The notes: a model not told the origin generated them from the sequence alone. A stretch of DNA of 64,000 nt from Hyphomicrobiales bacterium (GCA_900471485.1 UCEU01000001.1:542679-606678); one strand, 5' to 3'; positions 1-8,883 are shown, counted from the first letter of the stretch. Numbers and translations: made by a program.

Positions 1-1
1 T

Positions 2-808
2 GCACATACGATCTCCGGCGTGCCTTTCAGCGTAACCGTTCACGGGCCGGAGGAGTTCGACCATCCTGCGGCACTCGGCCTCGGCATCAAGGCGGAATTG
101 GCGACATTCACAGTTGCGGTGAGTTCCTTCGGGCGCAGCCAACTCATGCGGTGGACCGCACTGACTGACTGGGGCAAGCTTCAGGTCGTCAGGTGCGGCA
201 TCGACTCCAGCTATGCCGATGCGATCGATATCGCGCCCATCTCCACCGAAAACCGCTTCATCTGCATCGCCCGTCTCAGCGAGCAGAAAGGGCACCTACT
301 CCTACTGCGAGCAGCTGCAAAGCTTGCACAGGAAGGTCTGGATTTCCATCTCGTCTTTGCCGGCGATGGACCCTTGCGCCAAGAGATCGAGAACGAGATC
401 GATCGGCTGTCACTCCGCAACGTCGTGACACTGCTTGGCAGTATTTCTCAGGAGCATGTGAGGGCCGAGGTCTTGCGGGCAAAAGCAATGGTGCTTGCAA
501 GCTTTGCCGAGGGGCTCCCAGTCGTCCTGATGGAAAGCATGGCGCTCAAGCGGCCGGCCATCACCACCTACATCGCCGGCATACCGGAACTGGTTTTACC
601 GGGTAGCGGCTGGCTAGTTCCCGCAGGCGACATTGATGGACTGGCCAACGCAATGCGCTCTGCTTTGTTCGCAGATCAGCAAACCCTCGAACAGATGGGA
701 GATCGGGCGCGGCGCCTGGCACTCGCGATGCATGATGTTGATGCTTCGGCTGCGGCCTTGGAAGCGTTGATCGAAGAATCCGTCTCGAACGCGGCTTCAG
801 CCCGCTGA
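2..808 (+). CDS. GT4-family glycosyltransferase, 5' end cut by window edge
   Basis: The reading frame is open to the first base, so the true start lies left of the window; 268 residues are visible. The GTG at 20 is probably internal. Known of the family: retaining GT4 transferases move a sugar from an NDP-sugar to a growing lipid-linked glycan at the cytoplasmic membrane face. Seen: an acceptor-domain motif 'SVTVHGPEEFDHP' near the left end, a nucleotide-binding domain with 'FAGDGPLR', and the E-x7-E region around 'FAEGLPVVLMESMA'. It converges on the neighbouring EPS operon and overlaps the GT2 gene by 12 bp at the stops, so it probably builds the same polysaccharide. The donor and acceptor cannot be told. 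Confidence 0.85.
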   Translation, partial: AHTISGVPFSVTVHGPEEFDHPAALGLGIKAELATFTVAVSSFGRSQLMRWTALTDWGKLQVVRCGIDSSYADAIDIAPISTENRFICIARLSEQKGHLLLLRAAAKLAQEGLDFHLVFAGDGPLRQEIENEIDRLSLRNVVTLLGSISQEHVRAEVLRAKAMVLASFAEGLPVVLMESMALKRPAITTYIAGIPELVLPGSGWLVPAGDIDGLANAMRSALFADQQTLEQMGDRARRLALAMHDVDASAAALEALIEESVSNAASAR

Positions 809-1807
809 CTTATCGAGGGCTTGTATCAATCGCGCTGGTGGTCGCGAATGCGCCCCCAGTGCGTGCCACACGAAATCGCGAAACAGGTATGGCGGGTCCA
901 GATTTGGCTTGCGGCGGATCGTGCGCCAGACAACGCCCATCAAATGCCCTGCCATCCAGCAGAGATCCGCAGTTACTGTATAGCTAGATCCGTAATTCTT
1001 GCTGAAATATCGGCGCCGCGAGTCGAACCAATAGGTCGGTCGGCGCCCGGGCCGCTGATCTCTCACGGTTACACCCGTCGATTGGCCCGCGATATGGATC
1101 ACACGGCTATCGGGCACATACCAGCATTGCCACCCTGCCCGCGCCGCCCGCAGGCAGAAGTCGACCTCTTCGTGATAGAGAAAATATCCCTCGTCCAGAT
1201 GGCCTATTTCGTCGAACAGGCTCGTCCTAACCATTAGACTTGCACCACACACCCAGTCCACCGGCGTCGACTTATTCGAAAGCCTGGGAAGAATGCGCCA
1301 ACGATCGAGAAGCCGTGTCGCCAATCCAAATTTTATTTCAGCCTCGAATTCGGCGATGGGCGATGGGAAACGAAAAGCACTGCATTGATCGCTTCCGTCG
1401 GGGTTTTCGAGTTGGCTACCGGCAATACCGGCCCGTTCGTTGTTCTCCATGAAGTCCAAGAGAGCAGTAATACTGCCGGCTTTCGCAACCGTATCTGGAT
1501 TTAGCAGGTGAATGTATTTCGCCCTGCCGTAACGTTCGGTGAGATATTCGATGCCGCGGTTGTTGCCATAGGAAAATCCGCCATTCGTCTGCAGAGGCAG
1601 AATATCCAGCCAATGCTGCCACGAATACTCCTCGATCGCTGCGGCAAATCGTGCGGCGGACCCATCGCCGGACGCTGCCTCCACCACCACGACGCGCGCT
1701 CCTTCCGGCAGCATTCCGGGTTGAGCAAGCGACTTGAGGCAATCAATCACCAAGCCCGCGGTGCGATAGTTGACAATGACGACAAAGAGTTCGCGGGCGT
1801 AGTTCAT
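797..1807 (-). CDS. GT2-family glycosyltransferase (rhamnosyltransferase-like)
   Basis: 336 aa. ATG at 1807 was chosen because it overlaps the stop of the upstream ATPase gene as ATGA; the longer frame upstream lies inside that gene. The GT-A fold is suggested by 'FVVIVNYRTAGLV' at the N-terminus, 'GGFSYGNNRG' (about 76-85), the DxD-like 'LLNPDT' (101-106) and 'EEVDFCLRAARAGW' further on, the pattern of WbbL-type inverting transferases. The usual VDNAS nucleotide-binding stretch reads VEAAS here (about 42-46), a mild departure. It is the last gene of the minus-strand EPS operon and probably adds a sugar to the repeat unit. The sugar is unknown. Confidence 0.85.
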   Translation of the reverse strand: MNYARELFVVIVNYRTAGLVIDCLKSLAQPGMLPEGARVVVVEAASGDGSAARFAAAIEEYSWQHWLDILPLQTNGGFSYGNNRGIEYLTERYGRAKYIHLLNPDTVAKAGSITALLDFMENNERAGIAGSQLENPDGSDQCSAFRFPSPIAEFEAEIKFGLATRLLDRWRILPRLSNKSTPVDWVCGASLMVRTSLFDEIGHLDEGYFLYHEEVDFCLRAARAGWQCWYVPDSRVIHIAGQSTGVTVRDQRPGRRPTYWFDSRRRYFSKNYGSSYTVTADLCWMAGHLMGVVWRTIRRKPNLDPPYLFRDFVWHALGAHSRPPARLIQALDKSAG

Positions 1808-2682
1808 CGCGACACGCTCTCGAGGTAATGCGGCTGATGCAACTCCTTGCGCGGCGCCGGCTTCTCCTCCGGCGCGAATATGCCGTAGCGGTTTCGGTCC
1901 TCGAGCACCCGGCGCACGATGCTTGAGCTTACCCGATCCTTCGTCTTGGCGAAGGCGTAGACCAGGCACCTGTCGGCGAGAACGTTGATCTGTCGCGGAA
2001 CGCCCTTGGAAGCCTCGAAAAGCAATGTTTTTGCGGAGGGTGAAAATAGCTGATCCGGACCGCCGGCGACGCGGACACGATGATCGACATAGGCCCGCGC
2101 CTCGGAGCGCTGCAGTTCGGGAAGATGGAAGTCCGAGGATATTCGCTGGGCAAACTGCCGGAGTTCCGGCATCTGCAACGTTGCCCTCAATTCCGGCTGC
2201 CCAACGAGGATCAACTGCATCATCATCGACGTCGTATTCATGTTGGACAGCATTCGCAGCTCTTCCAGGCGGTCTGGCTCGAGGTTCTGCGCTTCATCTA
2301 TAATCAGGACTACCCGGCCACGGCGGCGGACCTCGCTTTCGACGAACTCGCAGAAACGCTTGTAAAGTCGCGGATAGGAGGCATCCTCGAATCCTTGCCC
2401 GAAAGCCATGAGTATCCATTCGAGCAGATTGCCGCCTGCCCGCGTCGTGTGGGTGATCATGCCGACTTTTGCCGTCTGATGCATGCTGCCGAGAAAGTGC
2501 TGAATCAGCGTCGTCTTGCCGGAACCGACCGCTCCGGTGATGACGGTGAAGCCGGCCTGATTGACAAGCCCATACTCCAACATCGAAAACGCCATGGCAT
2601 GCGAGTGTCCGAAGTATAGAAACTTCGGATCCGGCAAGATTGAGAACGGCTTTTCGACGAAGCCGTAGAACTGTTCATACAT
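1804..2682 (-). CDS. ExeA/GspA-like AAA ATPase of an EPS locus
   Basis: 292 aa cytoplasmic AAA ATPase. It opens with 'YGFVEKPFSILPDPKFLYF', the signature of the ExeA-type ATPases that sit in exopolysaccharide loci as well as in secretion systems. Walker A is 'GAVGSGKTT' (50-58) and Walker B 'VVLIIDEAQNL' (124-134), both intact; the C-terminal lid has 'KGVPRQINVLADR'. There is no transmembrane segment or peptidoglycan-binding domain, so it is shorter than secretion ExeA. It lies between the CpsD-like gene and the GT2 gene, with a 4-bp stop/start overlap to the latter. It probably powers or times polymer assembly; the exact role in such loci is not established. Confidence 0.85.
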   Translation of the reverse strand: MYEQFYGFVEKPFSILPDPKFLYFGHSHAMAFSMLEYGLVNQAGFTVITGAVGSGKTTLIQHFLGSMHQTAKVGMITHTTRAGGNLLEWILMAFGQGFEDASYPRLYKRFCEFVESEVRRRGRVVLIIDEAQNLEPDRLEELRMLSNMNTTSMMMQLILVGQPELRATLQMPELRQFAQRISSDFHLPELQRSEARAYVDHRVRVAGGPDQLFSPSAKTLLFEASKGVPRQINVLADRCLVYAFAKTKDRVSSSIVRRVLEDRNRYGIFAPEEKPAPRKELHQPHYLESVSR

Positions 2683-2738
2683 TCACAAACTCCACATACG
2701 CGAGTGCGAAAACGGGGAAGTGTTGTGATCGCTATCGA

Positions 2739-3527
2739 TCACAACCCATGCCGACGGCACTTGTTGAGCATCACCTGCAAATTGCTGCGCGGATCCAGGT
2801 AGCTCTTGCACATCTCAAGCTCGGAAACCCTTGACTGCCCCACGGCCAGAACAAGCAGCACCGTATCAGCAACGGCCGCCAACGAGGCGGCCTCGTCTGA
2901 AGCCAGCAGTGGTGGCAAATCCAGAATGGTGATCGACGGATTGAGCGACCGACGGACGGCGTCGATCTGACGGGCAAGCTGCGAACTATCCGCCCGGCTC
3001 GGCGCCGTGCCGGTCAGGCGCAACGGAGCGAACAGCTGAATCTGCAATCCATCTATCCCTACGCGCTGCAGGCCGGGTTGCTGGTGCGCGGCATCCGCGA
3101 CCGGCACGCCCCCGAGGCCAAGCGCCTCTGCTATCGTTTGCCCCCGCGGATTGGCATCGATCAGTAGGACATCGGCCTCGCGTGCCCGAGCAAAACTGAA
3201 GGCGAGATTGATGGCGGCAGTCGTCGCTCCGCAACCTGCCGTCGGCGCCGTAACTGCCAGTACTCCCGGCGTCCTGCCATCATTCACCGTGACCAACTGA
3301 TTGCGCAGCACATCATAGGAGCGGGTTATGCGGTGATTTGTGTCCTGTGCAACGATACGATTTGCAAGCAATACGGAAGGCGACAGTGACGCTACCTGGT
3401 CCTGTCCAAACGATCGGTTCCGCTCGACACCGGTTTGATCCGGCTCGGGCGCCAGCCTTGGATTGTCAGCTACGCCGAATTGGGGCTTCGTCTTGGCGCG
3501 CTGCAAAGCTCTAGCAATGATTTCCAT
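2739..3527 (-). CDS. CpsD/ExoP-C-like ATPase with degenerate Walker A
   Basis: 262 aa, related to the cytoplasmic tyrosine-autokinase half of Wzc/ExoP proteins and to MinD/ParA ATPases. The P-loop region reads 'TAPTAGCGATTAAINLA': Ala101 stands where the essential Walker A lysine should be. I checked this on the minus strand. Walker A' 'VLLIDANP' (120-127) and the Walker B-like 'ILDLPP' (201-206) are kept. The C-terminus lacks the tyrosine cluster of BY-kinases. Start ATG 3527 follows a GAGGG ribosome site. It follows the Wzz-like gene, so the co-polymerase and kinase are separate proteins, unlike S. meliloti ExoP. Inference: a regulatory or structural partner rather than an active kinase. 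Confidence 0.8.
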   Translation of the reverse strand: MEIIARALQRAKTKPQFGVADNPRLAPEPDQTGVERNRSFGQDQVASLSPSVLLANRIVAQDTNHRITRSYDVLRNQLVTVNDGRTPGVLAVTAPTAGCGATTAAINLAFSFARAREADVLLIDANPRGQTIAEALGLGGVPVADAAHQQPGLQRVGIDGLQIQLFAPLRLTGTAPSRADSSQLARQIDAVRRSLNPSITILDLPPLLASDEAASLAAVADTVLLVLAVGQSRVSELEMCKSYLDPRSNLQVMLNKCRRHGL

Positions 3528-3557
3528 CAGTCTACCCTCTGTCCAATCCAGCGCCGA

Positions 3558-5099
3558 TCAAGACCGCGAGGTGCCTTGAGTTACTCCATGCCACGATAGC
3601 CGCAGGCGATTGCGCAAGTCATTCGCAACCTTCTTTGCCCACCCCACGGAGAAAAACTCTTCATCTCCATTTAGCGACCACTCTGGAATGACTACCAACG
3701 TCTCACCTTTGAGGGCATTCTGCAGATCGAACGCGCCTCGGATCTGCGACGTGAACATATCCGCGGCGACAGCGCCTGCTACCCCGGCCCCGCCGGCCAG
3801 CATCAACACCAGCAGAAGGCCGACCGCGCGGCGGGATGAAACAGGATACTTCGGAACTTCCGGCTCCTCGATGACCTGCATCTGCATGGCCGACTGATCG
3901 TTCTCAAGCCGCTCACCGATGCGCGCTGTATCAAGTCGGCCCTTCATGTCATCAACGCTTCGCTGAAGGCTTACTCTTTCTGCCTCCATTGCGCTCAGTT
4001 GCCGCTCCACGTCGGGCGCGTGAGCCATCATCGCCTTCAGAGCCGACACGCGAGCCGTCGCCTCGTCCTTCTGTTTGCCGAGATTTGCGAGACCTTCCTT
4101 CGAAATCGCAATCCGTTGCGCGATAAGCGCCAGATCCGGCGGCAGGTTGGCCGAATCCGTGGGTAGCGCCGCGGCGGCAGGGTCCGCGTTTTCGGGCGAC
4201 TGCTCGGAACGTTGGGCTGCTTGCAACTGTTCCATCTGCTGCCGGAGCGCGCGGATGGTCGGATGGTCTTCCGAATAGATCAGCAGCTTCTGATCGATCT
4301 GCGCCTTCAGCGCAGCCAGTTGGGTGCGGCGCCGCGCGTCGTCGTTTGTGTTCATGACTCCCAGCCGCAGTTGGGCCTCAAGAAGGCTAGCTTCCTGCGT
4401 CAGCGACGCAATCGAAGTGTCGATCGTCGACAGCACGCGTTCCTTTTCGCCCAGCTCCAGAGAAAGCTGCGGCACGCGGCCAGGCATCGAGTCCTTATTC
4501 TCCTCCATGAACTTGTCGCGATCGGCTTCTTTACCGCGCAACTGCTCCGCCAGTTCGTTGGACTCTCGCATCAGGAACTGGGTGGCTTCGGTTGCGCGCG
4601 ATACCCTGAGACGCTTCGTCTCGTTCATCAACATGTCGACCAAGTCGGCAGCCACCGCTGCAGCGAGCTTCGGGTCAGAATACTTGAAGCCAATACGGAC
4701 AATAGAACTTGCAGTCGACTGATCAGAGCCTTCGGGTGTTTCCGTCGCGACGGTCACGTTTCGACGAACGAGATCGGCCAGCTGCGCATTGGAAAGGCCT
4801 TCGTGCGCTTCAGAAAAAAGGTTGTGGCGCTGCGCCAGCGCAATCAAATTGTCTCGTGCGAGAAGCCGCTGCTCGATAAGCTGAAGCTTCTCATTCGTTA
4901 CCGTAGCCGATACGAGGTTGGACGAAATCTGCTGCCCTTCCACGATAAGAAGAGCTTCGGAGGAGTAACTCTTCGGCATCGAGTAAACGACATAGGTGCC
5001 GATCAGAAGCACGCACACAGCCGGAGCTACAAAATAAATACGCTGGTCCCAGAGCAGCTGCAGATAATACAGTGCGTTGCGGATCAAATCCCTCGTCAT
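3558..5099 (-). CDS. Wzz/GumC-type polysaccharide co-polymerase
   Basis: 513 aa from ATG 5099, chosen because AGAGG sits 6 nt upstream; ATG 5102 directly before it is the alternative. The N-terminal membrane segment is about residues 21-40. A long periplasmic coiled-coil region rich in Glu, Gln and Ala follows. A proline-rich 'EEPEVPKYPVSSRR' then precedes the C-terminal membrane segment at about 425-450. This is the PCP-2 (GumC/ExoP N-half) arrangement that sets polymer chain length and couples to the outer-membrane channel. No kinase domain is fused; the next gene supplies that part. It lies between the export protein and the CpsD-like gene. Confidence 0.88.
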   Translation of the reverse strand: MTRDLIRNALYYLQLLWDQRIYFVAPAVCVLLIGTYVVYSMPKSYSSEALLIVEGQQISSNLVSATVTNEKLQLIEQRLLARDNLIALAQRHNLFSEAHEGLSNAQLADLVRRNVTVATETPEGSDQSTASSIVRIGFKYSDPKLAAAVAADLVDMLMNETKRLRVSRATEATQFLMRESNELAEQLRGKEADRDKFMEENKDSMPGRVPQLSLELGEKERVLSTIDTSIASLTQEASLLEAQLRLGVMNTNDDARRRTQLAALKAQIDQKLLIYSEDHPTIRALRQQMEQLQAAQRSEQSPENADPAAAALPTDSANLPPDLALIAQRIAISKEGLANLGKQKDEATARVSALKAMMAHAPDVERQLSAMEAERVSLQRSVDDMKGRLDTARIGERLENDQSAMQMQVIEEPEVPKYPVSSRRAVGLLLVLMLAGGAGVAGAVAADMFTSQIRGAFDLQNALKGETLVVIPEWSLNGDEEFFSVGWAKKVANDLRNRLRLSWHGVTQGTSRS

Positions 5100-5149
5100 C
5101 ATGCACCTCTTCTGGCATGCCCGGGCCAACGGCCCATCGGCGACGCCGA

Positions 5150-6409
5150 CTATTGAACGTTCGATTGCGTGCCGGCCGCCGGTTCTGTCGGCAGCTCAGC
5201 GCCTGTCTGCAGACTGAGTTCCGGGCCAGGCGTCTGGACGTCAGCGGTATTGCTGAAGATAACGCGTACCAAATCGCCCGCGCGAACCGGCGTCATTTCG
5301 GTGGCCTCGAATTCCGTAGGTTCACCGTTGGCCGAGCGGACGATGCGGTAGCTTATGACTCTCTCGCCCGGCTTCCGTGCGGCGGCTGAACTCTCGTAAA
5401 CCGCCATCACATTCATGGCGTCGGCGAGACTCTCTCGCGTCGCCTGCTGCTCCCGTTCGACATCGACGATGTCCATCAGAAGTTTTTCCTTGCGCGCCTG
5501 CTGTGCGTTGTCGATCAGCGCCAGATCCGTTTGCAGCGTTCTCTGGGCAGCAAGCATCTGCGTTTGAAGCTGACTTCTCATGCCTTCGAGCGTCGCGACG
5601 TCCGCGTCCCGATCATATTTCTGGCCCGCCTGCAGCGCACCCTTTTCCACGAGCGCGTTCGTAGCCTCACTTCGCTGCTTGGCCAACTCCAGCCTGCGGT
5701 CGATGATTTCTATCTGGCGGCTGATCTCGTCTGCATTCTGCTTACCAAGGGTGACCGCCTCGCGACGTGCGACGTCCTGGGCGCTCGCGCCACGCTGATG
5801 AGCATCCAGCAGGTCCTGCTCCTGGCCAATGACGCCCGGATCTCGATCTTCTTCGGCGACATCGATAGTGTTTGCGCCACTCAATTCCGCCTGAAGGCGC
5901 GCATGGCGCGCAGCCAACTGCTTGAGCTTGCCTTGCGATGCTTCGACTGTTCGTCGGACGATGATGGATCGGTCCTGATCCGCGGCAAGAACTTCTTTTC
6001 TATACAGCCCGCCGGCAACGCTCACAGCATGGAGCACCGTCATCCCCTGCCGATAGGGGAAAGAGCCCGGCGTCGTGACTTCACCCGCAACAAAGATGCT
6101 CGGCTGATGCAAAGGATCAGGACGAAGCATGATGCTCAGGTTCGGGTTTTCCTTGAAGAAGGGCCGCAGCTTCTCGCTGAGAGCAGCCTCTATTTCGGAG
6201 ACGGTGGAGCCGGCCGCCTGCATGTGCCCGGCGAGCGGAAATGATACCCAGCCATCGGGTTCAACGACGACGGTTCGACGAAGATCCTCTTCCTGTGCAA
6301 CCCAGATTTCCAAGCTGTCGCCAGGCTGTAGCAGGTATTTTTCCTGTGCGTATGCGTTGTTCAGGGAAAGCAAAAACAGAAGACAGGCGATAATCGGTGC
6401 AAAACGCAT
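5150..6409 (-). CDS. Polysaccharide export outer-membrane protein, ExoF/Wza-like
   Basis: 419 aa, close to the length of S. meliloti ExoF. A signal peptide ends at AYA (residue 21). There is no lipobox cysteine, unlike Wza. The poly-export domain follows at once ('YLLQPGDSLEIWV'), then an SLBB-type segment ('IFVAGEVTTPGSFPYRQGMTVLHAV'), then a long helical region. It forms or contacts the outer-membrane channel for the polymer, with the Wzz-like protein as its inner-membrane partner. A GGAG ribosome site precedes ATG 6409. It is the first gene of the five-gene EPS operon; the promoter should lie in the AT-rich gap that follows. Confidence 0.88.
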   Translation of the reverse strand: MRFAPIIACLLFLLSLNNAYAQEKYLLQPGDSLEIWVAQEEDLRRTVVVEPDGWVSFPLAGHMQAAGSTVSEIEAALSEKLRPFFKENPNLSIMLRPDPLHQPSIFVAGEVTTPGSFPYRQGMTVLHAVSVAGGLYRKEVLAADQDRSIIVRRTVEASQGKLKQLAARHARLQAELSGANTIDVAEEDRDPGVIGQEQDLLDAHQRGASAQDVARREAVTLGKQNADEISRQIEIIDRRLELAKQRSEATNALVEKGALQAGQKYDRDADVATLEGMRSQLQTQMLAAQRTLQTDLALIDNAQQARKEKLLMDIVDVEREQQATRESLADAMNVMAVYESSAAARKPGERVISYRIVRSANGEPTEFEATEMTPVRAGDLVRVIFSNTADVQTPGPELSLQTGAELPTEPAAGTQSNVQ

Positions 6410-6969
6410 ACAGCGCTCCAGAATTCAATGCGTTCTCTTCCGCCGCCGATCAAGTAGCAGCAAATTTACACTACATGTTTTACTCCTGAATTAGAACAGC
6501 ACTTAAGGGAGTATAGTTAAATGTAGAAATTGAATGAAACTCAGGAAATATTTCAGCCCGAACATTTTTTCCGATTTTTGTGTAGACCGCCTGCCGGAAA
6601 ATCAAGAATGATATCTGTCCACGGAATAAAAATCGCCTCGTCTTGTGACGCGATCGCGGATTCGTGCAGAATATATCGGCGTCAGCAGCAGATACACGAT
6701 GAAAACATGAGCCGTTGGCCTATTTTTCACCGCTCTTTACTATTGCGAATTGAATATAATTTTAATGTTTGCACGTGCGCGCCAATCGAAGACTGGCGAC
6801 CGACGATCAGTCTCCTTAAAGCGATATCGAGGACCGCTCGATTTTTCCGGCGGCAAAAGAGCCGCTGGCCTCATACCAATCGGGAGTCAAGGCCGACCGA
6901 CCAAGAGACGCGTAGTCCTTTTGGTTAGGTCTCAACCTGCCGAGTAATGGACGTCCTTACGTCGACGTT
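6410..6969. other. 560-bp intergenic region with presumed EPS operon promoter
   Basis: No gene is supported here. The part nearest the EPS operon (about 6430-6770) is strikingly AT-rich compared with its surroundings and should hold the minus-strand promoter of the export-protein gene. A 10-bp palindrome, GAAATATTTC, sits at 6545-6554. Short open frames in the region have no ribosome site and no family-like sequence. I see no convincing terminator for the EamA gene that ends at 6970. Confidence 0.5.
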
Positions 6970-7890
6970 TCAAGCCGCTCTATCGGATTGCGCAACCAGC
7001 CGGCGAGTTATGATTACCTGGCGTCTTTCCCACCATACAAGGATCAGACTGGATGCCACGATCAAAAGAGCCCCGCCAACGACATTTGCAGTCGGCACCT
7101 CCGACCATATGAGATAACCATAAAGGAATGCCCAAACGAGGCCACTATACTCCATCGGCGCCAATGCCGATGCCGGTGCATGCCGAAAGCCCTCGTAAAG
7201 AAGGTACTGGCCGGCACAGGCCACCAGCCCCAGCGCTGCCATCAGCACCCAGCCGAACAAGTCCGGGGTTTTCCATAGCCAGGGCAAGGTCGCTCCGCAG
7301 GCAAGGACAAAGAGGAAGCTCGTCGCCATCATCTGGTTCAATGTGCTTTCGGTTCGACTGACCAGCCGGACAAGAATGGTGCTCAGCGCCCAGCAGAAGC
7401 CGGCAAAAATAACCATCGCAGCCGGGACAAGGCTGGGGGCCTGCCCTGGATTGGCGGCCATGAGGACCCCCACGAACCCGCCGATGCAGGATATCCAGCG
7501 AATGGGCCCAACCTGCTCTTTGAGAATTACGATGGACAGCAGAACAACAATAACCGGCGCGGAGAAGTACATGGTGGTAATTTCAGCGAGCCCGAGGTGC
7601 CGGGCCGCCGAATAGAAGGCCATCCAGGCAGCCAGCATGAGGCCGGCCCGCAGCAGCAGAGAATTCCGATGCGGGCTTGTCAAAATCGAAGGATGCCTCA
7701 AGCGCCGCACCATGATGCCCGAGATAGCAACGATGATGATGCTACGCATGAAGAGGATCTGCGGAACGGAGTAATCCGTCACAAGCCATTTCACTGCGGC
7801 GTCCTGGATCGCGAAAAGCGAATAGCCTGAACAAGCCAGTGCGATGCCCGCGAGCGGGCTCTGTGAGTGATGATCCGATTGGGGCAGCAT
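6970..7890 (-). CDS. EamA/DMT-family permease
   Basis: 306 aa from ATG 7890 ('MLPQSDHHSQSPLAG'). The frame runs open further upstream, but that stretch is Cys/His/Arg-rich and unlike a membrane protein. About ten hydrophobic helices are visible, in two EamA repeats ('GIALACSGYSLFAIQDA' and 'ALGLVACAGQYLLYEGFR'). The family exports metabolites across the inner membrane; this gene gives no substrate clue. It is alone on the minus strand between the EPS operon and the LuxR-type regulator, with a strong terminator separating it from the latter. No clear Shine-Dalgarno is seen. Confidence 0.85.
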   Translation of the reverse strand: MLPQSDHHSQSPLAGIALACSGYSLFAIQDAAVKWLVTDYSVPQILFMRSIIIVAISGIMVRRLRHPSILTSPHRNSLLLRAGLMLAAWMAFYSAARHLGLAEITTMYFSAPVIVVLLSIVILKEQVGPIRWISCIGGFVGVLMAANPGQAPSLVPAAMVIFAGFCWALSTILVRLVSRTESTLNQMMATSFLFVLACGATLPWLWKTPDLFGWVLMAALGLVACAGQYLLYEGFRHAPASALAPMEYSGLVWAFLYGYLIWSEVPTANVVGGALLIVASSLILVWWERRQVIITRRLVAQSDRAA

Positions 7891-8010
7891 GTGGGGCCTG
7901 CAGTGGGTATGCCAGTGACCACCGCCTATCAAGAAGGATCGGCAATGACAATGGCAAGATTTCATACAGCCGGTGCTCGACCGGCGACGAGCCCACTGCC
8001 CGGCAGTGCT

Positions 8011-8054
8011 CGAAAATAATGACGAGGCGCGGCATGCCTGCCGCGCCTCGTCAT
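8011..8054 (-). terminator. Intrinsic terminator of the LuxR-type gene
   Basis: A perfect 16-bp stem (8019-8034 with 8039-8054) closes a 4-nt loop. Read on the minus strand it is followed by TATTTTC. It lies 35 bp past the stop of the LuxR-type gene and upstream of the EamA gene, so it should end the regulator transcript. Confidence 0.85.
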
Positions 8055-8088
8055 GGAACCGCAATTGTTCGCTGCCGCCTTGACGCCG

Positions 8089-8883
8089 TTACTCGGCCGG
8101 CACGCCCCATTTGCTTTCGTTCTTCAACAGATCGTTCAGCTTATAAGCCACTTCGGTCCGGTTCGTAGCCTTGAGCTTTTTCATGATATTACGAATATGT
8201 ACTTTGACCGTGCTCTCGCGAAGGTTGAGCTCATAGGCAATGATTTTGTTTGCCTTGCCCTTGCGAAGGGCCTGAACAACCTCCGCCTGACGAAGCGTAA
8301 ACATGCGAGTCAGTTCCTTCGGCTTCTGCTGGCTCTCCTCGACCGGCGCCGCCGTCGGAAAACTGTTGCCAGCGAGCAGGAACGTACCGCCTGCGACAGC
8401 GAGCGAGATTGCTTCCACACAGACCTCGATGCCTACCGATGTCGGGATGAACCCGCGTGCGCCATACTCAAGCACGCGAAGCATCTGATTAAGGTCATCG
8501 CCATCCGCAAGAATAACGACCGGAGCAGGTGTGCATTCAGCTGTTATACTTGCGATCTGCTCCGACAGGGATGCATCCGACGCCTTGTTGCCGGCAATAT
8601 TGAGAAGAACAGCGCCAACAGTCTGGCCGACATCCTTGCGTTGCTTCCATTCAGCGACGGAACCAACCGCGACGGCATTCATGCCGAGACCGTTCGTCAT
8701 CAGAGACGTCGCAAGGCATTCACGCTCGAGCGTCCTGGGGTCGATGATCAGAAGGCAGCGATCAAGTCCCTGTTCGCTGTCGAAAAGCTCGCGACCGCCT
8801 CGCACATTCGCGGGGATCGCCGTGGGGCGAAATCTATTGAGTGCAATCCGCCCATTTTCAAATTCCGGAGGTACGTAATTCAT
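8089..8883 (-). CDS. LuxR/FixJ-type regulator with pseudo-receiver domain
   Basis: 264 aa. ATG 8883 has GAGG 6 nt upstream. Residues about 42-170 fold like a response-regulator receiver ('CLLIIDPRTLERE', 'VGAVLLNIAG', 'VVILAD', 'GARGFIPTSVG'). The phospho-acceptor Asp is Asn95, and the conserved Lys near the end of the domain is Thr148. Residues about 193-252 are a standard LuxR helix-turn-helix ('FTLRQAEVVQALRKGKANK', 'LRESTVKVHIRNIMKKL'). It is therefore a DNA-binding regulator that probably does not use phosphorylation. Being next to the EPS operon it is a candidate controller of that operon; this is inferred from position only. Confidence 0.88.
   Translation of the reverse strand: MNYVPPEFENGRIALNRFRPTAIPANVRGGRELFDSEQGLDRCLLIIDPRTLERECLATSLMTNGLGMNAVAVGSVAEWKQRKDVGQTVGAVLLNIAGNKASDASLSEQIASITAECTPAPVVILADGDDLNQMLRVLEYGARGFIPTSVGIEVCVEAISLAVAGGTFLLAGNSFPTAAPVEESQQKPKELTRMFTLRQAEVVQALRKGKANKIIAYELNLRESTVKVHIRNIMKKLKATNRTEVAYKLNDLLKNESKWGVPAE

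Noticed and set aside
6530..6947. Two overlapping plus-strand open frames of 65-132 codons in the EPS upstream gap
   Set aside because: AT-rich start region, basic low-complexity products, no ribosome site; likely chance.
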